Below, one piece after another: positions 1 through 11,800 of a DNA stretch of 64,000 nucleotides (its first letter is position 1; each line of letters starts with the position of its first letter). Under the pieces are notes generated by a model. That model searched no databases, was not told the DNA's origin, and was given only the letters and a program-made list of their open reading frames with translations. Both the position numbers and the translations under genes were made by a program. The DNA comes from Okapia johnstoni (taxonomy: Eukaryota > Chordata > Mammalia > Artiodactyla > Giraffidae), in NCBI GenBank assembly GCA_024291935.2, contig CM044320.1, positions 48,674,001 through 48,738,000 of the forward strand, written 5' to 3'.

Positions 1-589
1 TGCCTCACAAGCTTGCCCCACTGAGAGTGTCATCTCCCCCAAAGAAGCCCTTTTTCATTATTATATCCCAGTGCCTAGAACAGTACCTGATATGATAAGT
101 ACCTGTCAAATGACAGAATACATTTATCTTCTGAAGACTCTTTTCACATCTATTATCTTCTTTAATTTCCACTATAAATTTGTGAGATGAGTAGATGAAG
201 TGTGACCAGGAATATTCAGACAAAGACAAGTTATTCTACAGGGTGACAGAAATTTTCTTAGTGATGGAAGTTTTCTTACAGAAAGAAAACACAGAACCTG
301 TGGCACTTGCTTTAAGTTAATATGCTTCCATTTATTAGGAATGATAATTTCTATTTGAAAAAATAGTAAGTAGAATCCTTTCAAATAACTACATAAACTT
401 TGCTTTAACTTCCAAAGTGTATGTATCAATTTTAATAAAACTGAGAAAGTAATCCACAGCCCTTTTAACAATTCAAACAATGTAAAAGTGTATAATCTAA
501 AAGCTAATAATCACTTCTTTCTTCCTCTTACCATCCTTCTGACATAAACAAAGGTAACAGGTTTGTTTATCTTTAGGGAGTTGTCAAAT
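1..589. other. UTP20 intron 12, left part
   Basis: AT-rich intronic DNA with no exon, no clear repeat head and no coding potential seen. The short open frames in it have no recognisable similarity. Confidence 0.5.
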
Positions 590-2325
590 CTCCCCAAACT
601 GACCTTTAGATTTAATATAATTCAAAACAAAATCCCAGTAAGGACTTTTTTGTAGACATAGACAAGTTTCTTCTAAAATTTATACAGAAGAAGAAAGGAC
701 CAGGAATAGATGAAGCAATTTTAAAAACGAAGACCACAGTGGAAGGATTTAAGATTTCCTGATTCATTTTATTGTAGTAATTAGACAGTGTGGCATCAGA
801 GGAGAAGAGACACATAGATCAATGGAACAGAAGAGAGAGCCAGAAAGTCCCACACATTAATGTCCAGCTGATTTTTGACACAGATGCAAAAGCAGTTCAA
901 TGAGAAAGAATAGCTTTTTCAACAAATGTTGCCAGAGCAGTGGGCATTTAGAAGCAAAAAAGGAAACTTGATCTCAACTTCACACCTTATATAAAAATTA
1001 ACTTAAAATGGATCATGGACTTAAATGTAAAACATAAAATGCTAAGACTTTAAGAAAAATAGGAGGAAATACTTGAGAACTACAGCTAGGAAAAAAGTTC
1101 TTAGACTCGACATCAAAAGCATTATCCATAAAAGGCAAGGTTGATAAACTGGACCTCTTCAAAATTTTAAACTTCTGATCTGTGAAAAATCTTGTTAAGT
1201 GAAGGAAGATAAGCTACAGACTGGGAGAAAATACTTGCAAAGCAGGTAAAAGGATTTATATCAGAATATATAAAGCATTCTTGAAACTCAACAATAAAGA
1301 TCTTGAAACTCAACAACAAAGAAACAATCACAATCAAGTTAGAAAATGGATCAAGGAAATGAACATACATTTCACGAAAGATGATATGCAGATGGCAAAC
1401 AAACATATCAATATCCTTAGCCACTAGGGAAATGCAAATTAAAACCACCATGAGATATCACTATATCCTATCAGACTGACAAAACCAAAAAATCAGTGAT
1501 AATATCAAATGCTGGTGAGGATGCAGAGAAACTGGATCACCTATACTGCTGGTGGGAATGTAAAACTATTTGACAGCTTATCAACCTAAACACGCCCTTA
1601 ACATATAATCCAACAAGTCTGCTTTTAGGTATTTATCTCAGAGAAATGGAAAGTGATGTACATGAATGTTAATAAGAGTATTAGCCAAAAGCTAGGAATG
1701 GCATAAATACCTTTCAACTAGTGAATGACTAAACAGACTGCTCTATCCATTACCTTGGAATACTACTCAGGAACAACACGTGGAAATATGTTCAACATAA
1801 AAAACAACGGGTTACTGATGCACACAACTTAGGTGGGTCTCAAGGGAATTATGTTGTGTGAAAAAGTCAATTGCCAATGCTGTACAGTATAATTTCACGT
1901 ATATAATATTCTTGAAATGACAGAAGTGTAAAAACAGAGTGTAAGATTAGTAGTTGCCAAGAGTTAGGGTTGGAATGCGGAGCCACAGGGTGACTGTGGC
2001 TACTGAAAGTAGCAACAGAGATCCTTGCAGTGATGGAACAGCTCTGTATCTTGACTCTGGTGGTGGTTGTGAATAGACATGAGATAAAACTGCACAAAAC
2101 TATGTATCCATATACATTTACACACAGAGATGAGTGATGTAAAACTGGTAAATCTGAATAAGGTTGGTGGATTTGTACTGATGTCAATTTTCTGGTTGTG
2201 ATATTGAAATAAGTTTATGTAAGATGTTGCCACTGGGGGGAAACTACAGGAAAGGTATATAGAACCTCTCTGTCCTGTTTATTACAACCACAAGTGAATA
2301 TACAATCATTTTAAAATAAAAGGTT
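590..2325 (+). mobile_element. Old L1 (L1M-type), ORF2 3' end and 3' UTR
   Basis: The sequence follows old mammalian L1 collinearly: the ORF2 tail (gacagtgtggcatcag, atagatcaatggaacagaa, aggaaatgcaaattaaaacc, gctggtgggaatgtaaaa) then the 3' UTR and an A-rich end near 2310-2330. All frames have many stops. It sits in UTP20 intron 12, antisense to the gene. Similar sequence on both sides may be a target-site duplication. Confidence 0.85.
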
Positions 2326-2625
2326 AAGAAAATTAATAGTGACTTCTTTCTTCCACTTACCACCTTCCTGAAGTTAACAACTTAATGGTTTTTGTACCAT
2401 TCCACATGTGTTTCTATGCTTATATATACTTTCAAATCTAACTTTGCAAAATGTGATGGCATTACACGTACTCTCCTACAACTTATTTTTTTCATGTAAC
2501 AATATATCACAGACATTTTTCCAGTTAATACATGTAGATCTTCAGTTTTTACAATATTCTGAATGCATTATTTTTAAATGGGTAACCCTACCAAGAATAT
2601 TGGAAATTAGGACTTTAGAACTTAC
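2326..2625. other. UTP20 intron 12, next to exon 12
   Basis: Contains the second copy of the cttctttcttcc motif and then AT-rich sequence resembling an antisense old L1 3' region (tgtaacaatatatcacagacattttt). No gene is seen. Confidence 0.4.
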
Positions 2626-2804
2626 CCCACCATCTGCTGGGAGAAAAGCAGAGGGTACTTCTCAATTGCCATGGAGCCAGTGGTGGGAGGTGCTGCTTTG
2701 TTAAGAATGAGCTTGGCCAAAATAGCCAGAGCTTCATCTTTGACTGCAGCATCATCTGTCAGGAAGCAATTCTCGATATACAAGAGAAAGCTGGGTAGGA
2801 AAAG
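2626..2804 (-). CDS. UTP20: UTP20 coding exon 12 (last exon in the window)
   Basis: This is a 179-nt exon, codons 418-476 plus 2 nt of codon 477. It begins LFLPSFLLYIENCFLTDDAA and ends YPLLFSQQMV followed by GG. The acceptor is CTTTTTAG|CTTTT and the donor GTGGG|GTAAGT. The next exon should start with one base completing codon 477 (Gly) and is not in bases 1-2625. Confidence 0.94.
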
Positions 2805-5800
2805 CTAAAAAGAAAAAAGAAAATCACACTTATTAACAGATGTAAATTTCAGAACACCTAATGAAGAGAATATTCTAACACTTCTACAAAGAAAAAGAGA
2901 TCATAAACAAAGACACCAGACCTCTCCACAGGAGCATAGGAGGCAAGAAGACAATGGAGCAAGGCCTGAAAAACTGAGGAAGAATGAAAGAATCTATGAT
3001 GCTATACCTGGTGTACTGGTGGCATAGAGTGAGGAGACAAGACATTTTCAGATGTACTAAAGCTCAAAATTTTACTACCGTTCACCTTTTCTCAGGAACC
3101 TCTAGAGAATGTGTTTCATCAAAATAAGAAAGTAAACTACAATGTAAGAAAGCAAGCTATAGTATGAGAAAGACATGAGACCCAGGAAATAGGCAAGTCC
3201 CAGTTGGCATCTGTGCAGTGGGCAGAGAAAGCAACCCATTCAGAGTTAAATGGCTCCGGGAAGACTGTCTCCAGAAGAGAAAAGATCTGTTAAATTATCT
3301 GCTAGTTTGCTGTGTGAAAGGCATTCTGTGAGGCTGTTGGAAGGCTTGTTGATGAACAATTTTAAAGAAGTATTTTCCAGTTTTTAAAGAATGAGGCAAC
3401 TGGAAAAAATGAAAGGGTACACAAAAAAGGAAATGTAAATATAAAATAGTCCTTGCTTATAAGGAGTACTGAATATGACCTCAACCAAAATTTGTGATGT
3501 TAACTCTCTACTGAGAAAAGTAGTATAAGAGAACTAGAATCCACCTACCCAGGAGGAAGCCTACAGATGAGGGCTAAAATTAATGTGTCAAGAAAAAGCA
3601 GTATATTCAGATGATTTAAAAATATAAAGTAAATACTAGAAAAGAAAATTGCTAAAAAAAAAATCATTAGGTGTGCTTGTTCCTGGTGAGGAAGATGGGA
3701 GTGGGAATCAGCAACTGTTTTTTAGCCCTGTGTGACCTTTCAAACTACATACATAGGACACACTGATAAAAATAAATTAAAAAAAAAAAAAAGGACCAAA
3801 AGGAACAGAGGTGAAAGAAAAGATGCAGCTGCCAAGAATATCAGAGGGATATAAAGGGTCCTCACTGGGCAGGAAAGAACAGAGCTAGGACATGTCTAAA
3901 GAAGTGGGTTTTTTTTTTGAGACAACCAAAAATATATATTATTAAAGACTAAAAGGGAAAATGAGAGAACAGATACAGAGATAGATATCTATTAAGTGCA
4001 TAGTAGGATCATCAGTTTTAAGGAGTGGCAAATGTTTGATGGGGGCGAGGGGAAAAGATAAACTCAGGATTTGATGACACATGGTTTTGTAACTTCTAAG
4101 TGAAAAGTGTGAAAGTGTTTGTTGCTCAGTTGTGTCCAACTCTTTGCGACCCCATGGACTACAGCCCGCCAGGCTCTTTTGTCCATGGGATTCTCCAGGC
4201 TACTGGAGTGGGTAGCCATTCCCTTCTCCAGGGGATCTTCCCACCCCAGGGACTGAACACAGGCCTTCCACACTGCAGGTAGATTTTTTACCTTCTGGGC
4301 CACCACTACAGGCTATAACTTCCTAAAAGATTACCAAAACCAAATTGGTTACCTATTATAATTTTAAATGCTTAGCATGTGGAATAAAGTTTCACATGTG
4401 ACCTAGAGCTGGAATATAATTGCTTCAAAAAGAAAAAAAGAATTAAAAACATCAAATCCTTTTCTGTTCCTTTCAAAAAAAAAAAAAAACAAAAATCACA
4501 GGATTTTTAGAATTATTTCATCATGACAGAGTCAAATCCAAGACTTAATCTCACTCACCTGCTCAAACTGCTTCATAGCAAACATGATTTCTGAAAAATC
4601 CAAAATTAAGTGTCTTTCAAAGTTGCTCTCAAAAATCTGTGGCAAAGAATACTAATGTAAGTACAAAGAGAGTACTCTCTCATTCCAGAAAATAAAAACA
4701 CCCCAAATCTTCAAGGTCCTCTAGCTTGCAAGTAGGAAGTAGTGGGATGCTCAATACAAGTTAAGGTAGTCATGGGAAGCAAAAAGAACTGGATTGCTGA
4801 ATCTGCCAGACACACCAGGTGTGAGCCCAGGCACTGGGCCCCCCTCCACAGGAAAGAAACTACTAAAGTAAAGGAATGGTGGGCACACTCCCACCAGCAT
4901 TCTAAGTGCTCGTCCTTCTCCAAAGGGACTTACAGATTTGAAGGGCACTGTACTTCCAGTGATTAACACAGGGGCTCTGCCTAAGACCTGCTCATTCTTT
5001 CCCAGCTACACAGAAATATAAAAGTGCAAGCAACACTTTATACCTTCCTTGTAACTTTACACTGCTGCCCTACAAAGAATCTAACTGATTTTTACTTTCA
5101 GTCCCACCTTCCTCCAATTCATCTTCTTAACTCACTAAAATGCCAATCTCATTCAATTATTTCCCTGTTTATCGTTTTTCCAGGACCCTCCACTACTCGC
5201 GGAGAAAAAAAATCCAACCTAACTTTTCAAAGCCAAGCAGAGCCTTGCTGATATACATCACACGTCCTATGTCCACAAGCCCAGATGGCATAGATTTTTG
5301 AACATATCTTTGTTCTTCTCTCTCCTAGAGTTTTTAATCCCTTCTCTGACTGGCAGACTGATATTTAAACTTTAAGGACTATCCAAAATATGTCCTTTGA
5401 AAAGTGTTTACTGTTCCACAATCCCAGACAGAATTAACCTTTATGTTTCAATGTGACACAAATGTTGATAGACTGATTCAACAGATTTTAACTATATACT
5501 ACCAGGACCCCACCTCCCTAACAATAAAAAAATCACAGGCAAACAAAAAAAGTGTTCATCCTACCATACCTAGTCCATAGCCTGCACTTGGTTAAGTAAA
5601 TATTTGTTCGGTGAATATTTGCTGAGCAGATTTAGCTTTTATCACATTTGTTTTGCTTACTTCCATTACAGCATGTGATTCACATCTCCTTAACAAGATT
5701 ATAAATTCCCTGAAGGCAGAGCCTTTGCCAGGCTTCACTGGTATTCCCCTGAAGGCTTACTCAATGCTAAACATAATATTAACTACTCGATTAATATTTG

Positions 5801-8800
5801 CTGAAGTAAATTACTTTTTCTATGGTTTCTCTGATGAGGGTCTGTGGCAAGGAAACATTTTCTCCTAGGATCAAAGCAGAAACTACACCCAAGAGTGTCT
5901 CCCGGCAAGATGTAGAGAGATGGGCTGTTTGTAATGTTTGAGACATGACCTGTAAAACAAAAGGGAAAACAATGCACACTTAGCAATCAGCTTGTAACAA
6001 ACAGGCTCTAAGCAAATTAAGTTGGGAACTTACTTTACAAACATCAATAGGTTTGGTTATCTTTGATCCATTTCCATGTTTTACAAGTATCAGGTATGTT
6101 TCTAACAACCTTTTAATCTGTTCAGAACTTTCACCACAGTTAGTTTTGGTTACTTTTGTATGTAGATCCAAGAGTGATTCCTGCAAACGAAGAATTTAAG
6201 AGAGAAAACCTATCAAGTATCAAACTCATCTGTTAATAATGAAAATATTATGTGAAGCCACTCAAATTTTCACATTCTTTTGCTCTGAAAGTAAAAGACT
6301 CCTTTACTGGGAGTCACTAATGATACTACGAACGTTACTCCCATCCAAGTACTAACCAGGGCCAACCCTGCTTAGCTTCTAAGATCAGACGAGATCGGTG
6401 AGTTCAGGGTGGTGTGGCTATAGACATAACCACAAACATTTCTGAAAGCACTGTTCCAAGTTCTTAAGTATTTCCTCACCATCCTCACAGGTAGAGAATA
6501 CTATTACTCTTATTTACCAGATGAAAAGACTGAGGACTAGACACTTAAATAACTTTCCCAAGTCACAGGAGCAGTAAGTGACAAAGCCAGCATGCAAAGA
6601 GGCCATCTGGCTCCAAAACCTGTGCTCTTAACCACTATGCTCTACTCCATGCATCTCAAGATACTGAAAGCAAGTAAAAATATTAGTATAGGGGGTAGAG
6701 GGAAGGAAAATCCTAGTAATTGTGTAAAATTATAACAATTATAAAATATAATCTCCAACAGCAATCCGCTAAGCTAAGAACAAAAGCAATCAACTCTTGG
6801 ACTCCCAGTTACACACAAATACTTAAAAACCAGAACTCACTTGCAAACATTCAAAGAATATTCCAAGATGTTCCTTGTAGATATAGAGTACAGTGGATTT
6901 GACCATGTTTTTGAGTGTTTCTCCAACTAAAATCCATGGAAGTTGAGCTTCTGTTTCTGTAACTGGTCCGAGCTTTTGCAAAATTAGCTTTATTGCCTGT
7001 GGAAATTCAAGAGTCATGAAAATGAATATGTACACTTAGTCTCCAGTATTGCACTGTTATTTCCACTCTTGATTATTCTCCACTCTGATCAAGCTATCTT
7101 AAAATCTGATTCAGGATAATCAAGGATATGACAGTTTTGGTGGTTAACTATGTGTCCCAAAAGAATTTCAAAACTAGGATTAGGAATTTTATCATACAAC
7201 TGCCCACCCCTCATCACCCTCACTCACTGATCAATTTAAGTTACCTTCCAGGGTGCAGGATGAAAAAGAGAGCAGTGATTTTTTTACATGAGAAATACCT
7301 AATAACCCAGGGCCTATATTAGGTAAGTACTGCTTTTAAAGCCCTAATGCTCCCCAAATGTTTTCTATTTATTCTACGTAATCCTCCCTGCACCTGTGTA
7401 TATGTCACCCATTTCCTTTTTAATCCTTTTCACAAAGACTCAAGGAACTCCTCTAGCTTATTTACCTTCTCTGTGCAAGAGTGAAACATATTTCTAACTC
7501 CTTTGCACATTTCAAAGAGCAACTGTCCAACGCCTTCTACTTTTTCTGGATGTTCATCAAGGTCAAGAAACATTAAATTGAAAAGTGTATTTTTATCAGA
7601 AACCTAAAACACAAAATGCAAATGGAAAACTGCATTTACAACATAAACATATCCAAAATAAGAATTATTATTTGCTATTCTACAGATTTATATTTAAATG
7701 TAAGGACAAAAATTCTGAAAAGGAGACACTTGCAATGATTTCAAACTACTGCGAGAGTACAGTAACATTTGTAATGTTACACAAGGGTGATTAATTCACT
7801 GGTATAATATGAAGGTATGTACCAAGAAAAACTATTTAAGGCAACATTCTTTTATGAGTATAAAAGAAATTTAATAGCAATGATTTTATTATAAAAACTC
7901 TTGTAAAAACACATACAAATGACACTATATAATCAGTTGCTTACAGGAAACTATTTTAAAAATCCCTGTTAATCCCACTGTTCATGTATAGACTGACATT
8001 AATTAGAGAATGTATATACACCAAATAACAGTAAAAGAAACAAGCAAATTATTTCACATTAGTAAGCAAAAACAACCTTATGATGAGATAACCTCAAAAC
8101 AGTTAACAGGTTTCCATTTTTATATATATGTCTGTCCATAATAACCATATTATAAAAGATATTGCCTTCTGTTCATCAGATTCTTGAGGGTTAATGAGCA
8201 ATAAACATATAATTATCAAACTAACCTTTCTCATCAAAAAAGTAAAGCTTTCAGCAGCAAAATTTCTTATATGTAGTTTTTTATGAGCCAGAAGTGTACT
8301 ATACATGCTATAAATGAGAAAATAAGACGTTTAATTAATCATTTTGATAAAGATGTATTAATATTACATGTCAATTATGTTCTCAACACTATGCAAGGAA
8401 TGCAAGGAAGGTATAATAAAATAAGCAGTTTAAAATCTCATTCAATTACCATGACACTCTCATGTCAAATGGAAGACTGAAGGTAACAGACATTAAAAGC
8501 TCTAGGATTGGTTGTTGTCAGTATCAGTAAAAACTGCCTGGACTTCCCTGGTGGTGTAGTGGATAAAGAATCTTCCTGCCAAAGCAGGGGATATGGGTTC
8601 AATTCCTGATTCGGGAAGACTCCACGTGCTATGGAGCAACTTAGCCCCTGTGCCACAACTACTGAAGCCCATGCACCTAGAGCCTGCGCTCCACAAAAGA
8701 AGCCCATGCACTGAAACTAGAGAGTAGTGCCTGTTTGCCACAACTGGAGAAAGCCTGCGTGCAGTAACAAAGATCCAGTGTAGCCCAAAACTAAAAAAAT

Positions 8801-11800
8801 TAAAACTTCCCTTGACCAAAAGATAAAAACTTAACACAGCTGAAACGCTAAAAACTACCATTGTAGAAGAGGATCACTCTTCCAAGGGGCTTCGAGCACA
8901 CAGTTGTTTCCACAGAGGAAATCTTGTGTTCAACAAGTGCATATTGCTTTTGCTCTCAAAGCTGATATAGATGGGAAGCAGGACTGACTGCAGAAGGGCA
9001 TGAGAAATCTTTTGGAGATGATGGAAGCGTTCTTAAACTGGATTGTGGTGATCATTGAATAACTTTATAAATTTACTAAATACCACTGAATTTTATACAA
9101 AACAAAATTTTAAAGCAAAAAAGAAAAGAAAAAAAGAAAAACCTGTATGAGAGAAAAGGGTTACCTGTATATATTGGACATGTCCTTCACCATCAGTCTC
9201 CAAAGGTACTTGTACAGATATGACAGAGAAGTGAAAGCCCATTCTAACAACTCCGTGTCCTGAGTCTCCAGGATTGAGGTGATGGTCAGAAAAAAATCCT
9301 GAAAATGGGGATAGAAGTCTGTCTGCAGATCTCGTGCCAACTGTACAACCAAACTGGATGAAAAAAATAAAGGAGGTAACTGATTCTGAGACATGAAGAT
9401 CAAAAACCGAGCACTACAAATCTAGTTCACAAATGATAACCAATCACCTATGATGAAAGGATTAATTGAACCTTCTAAACCAAGTCTCAAGAGAAGCATA
9501 AAATTTTTCATGCTTTAAGAGTTGAGCAAAGAAATCAGGCTAGAGCAAGAAGATACATTCTATCATAAGTGATGGTCAATCATTCCAAGACTGTCAAAAA
9601 TCAGGTTCTTATAAAAATAGAGAAAGCAAAAGAGTATATATCCCTAAGATTCTGCTTTACAGTAATGTACTAATATTTTAATCTAACAACAACAAAAGGT
9701 AAATTCTTGTTTCTACATTACAAACATCAGATCTAAAGCACATGTAGCTATAAAACAACCTTTCTTAAAATTCAGATAAATGTCACCTTTCTCTCAACAT
9801 GCTACTTACTCCAAAAGGGGTTGATAGGCGTAACTGTTCTTGATTTGCAGGTGAGTCTTCAAACTCTGAACTATCTCATTTTGATGATACACCAGTTGAT
9901 TGAATGACTGGCATTTGTCAATAACTTCTTTGTAAAATTTCCCTGGGTGGGGGAAGAAAAAAAGTTCTACTTTTCCATCACACCACTCTTTAGCTGTTTT
10001 GACCATATTCAGTGCAAATGACAGGTGAATAAAATAGAAACAAAACAGAAAATACCAAAGTGTTCCGTCAGGTTCAATTCTCTCCACTTCAGCAGACCCT
10101 CAAAAAAGTAGGTTTCAACTTCCTGCCAAGATTAAAGCAGTCCATCAATCAGACAACTCAAAGAAAAACTATAATCAAGGTAAATAAGAATAAAGATATA
10201 TTAATATTTTAAGACAATGATGATAGACAAGAGTTGAAAAACTCCTCTTAGCTTTTTTTTTTTAGAAAAGGGCATTAACTAACTAACACACCTTAAAAAG
10301 CAATCAGGTATACAATATGGGCAGCAGATTTAAACATATGCAATAGTCACATTAAAAAACAATTCCCCCCCCCCTCAATTTTAGGCCAAGAAAAATGTTG
10401 ACTCTTACAGTTCTTTCATTCTACTTTTGGAAATATGAATTGCTACAATCTTACAGAGAAGTAATCTGGCATTTCTATTAAAATTAAAAACAGGTATGTC
10501 CTTTGACGCAGCAATTCCATTTTTGGAGATTTTCTTATAAAATTTGTGAATATATAAGTATAAAGATGTTCATTCAGTTTTATTGTGGGGGGGGGATATA
10601 AAAAAGCCTAAATATCCAACAATAGGAGAATGGTTGGCATATACCTCATGGTCTATACATAATAAGATATAACATGTGTCTATCAAAAAAAAATTATATC
10701 TATTACTGAATTAGAAGAATGTTGACAGTATTCTTTCAAAGTGAGAAAAGCAGGTTTTATAGTGAGGAATATGGTAGGAACCAATTTTTCTTAAGGAAAA
10801 GAAAAAAAAAAAAACACCTCTTTGTTTGCACATATTTATATGAAACTAAAGTTCTTACTTAGATGACTACCAAATCATCAAAAATGGTTGCCCTGACTCC
10901 AGTCGAGCTCTTTCCTCCACATTAAAGCCAAAGAGATCTAAAACTTACACTTGATCATGTCACACACTCCCCTGCCTTATAACCCTAGAATGATTTCCCA
11001 TAGCTTCAGGATAAATTCAAACTTAGCTGGATATGAAATCTTTCATGGTCCTTGATTATCTCTTCAGCATTATCTTTCACCAGCTACCCCTTTCACCCAT
11101 TCACAGTCACCATCAACACAAACATCCCACATCCAATTATAAGCACACCAAAATGCTTTGCAGGTTCTTGAATGTGACATGCTCTCTTTAGCCTCTATTC
11201 CTTTATAAAGGTTTCTTCCTCAGCCTGAATCAGCCTTTCCCGCTTTCTTTGCCATGCTAAAACCCGTAGAAACAAGACTCAATTCACGTAACACCTTGTC
11301 TACTTAACCTTTTTTGACACCTCACTTTACACCCCCAGAGAAATCTTGGTTACGCTCTCATCACTGTGAGCTCCCAAAGCATCATGTGCCTACCTAGATA
11401 ACATCACTTAGCTGAATTCACATATTAGAGACAAGGCATTCAAAGTGACAGTGAGCGGAGCCTGACTAGAGTCAAGTGAAAAACTATAAAACCTGAGGTT
11501 GAATCCCAAGTTGATGGCATGTTATAAAAATGCTGGCAGAGAAATGATGCAGCGATTTTTGAATAGAGTTATGGCTGAATTATAGCATGGTCAGAAATGG
11601 AAGTTATATGGTCAAGCCCCCCTTTTTTTAAATAAAGGAGGAAACTAAGCCCCAGTAAAGTAACTTGCTCAAAATCTCTTTAAAACTGTAGTTTCAGGAA
11701 TACAGATCTGCAGCAGGGCTCAGAATGCACAACGGAAGGGAGAGACTGGAGTCAGAGGCCACCTGAGAATCCAGTCAATTTTCTAACATCATCCAATAGA

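Noticed and set aside
4711..4966. Overlapping 70-74 codon frames in UTP20 intron 10 as an extra exon
   Set aside because: Exons 10 and 11 already join in frame as in UTP20, and the frames have no similarity to it.
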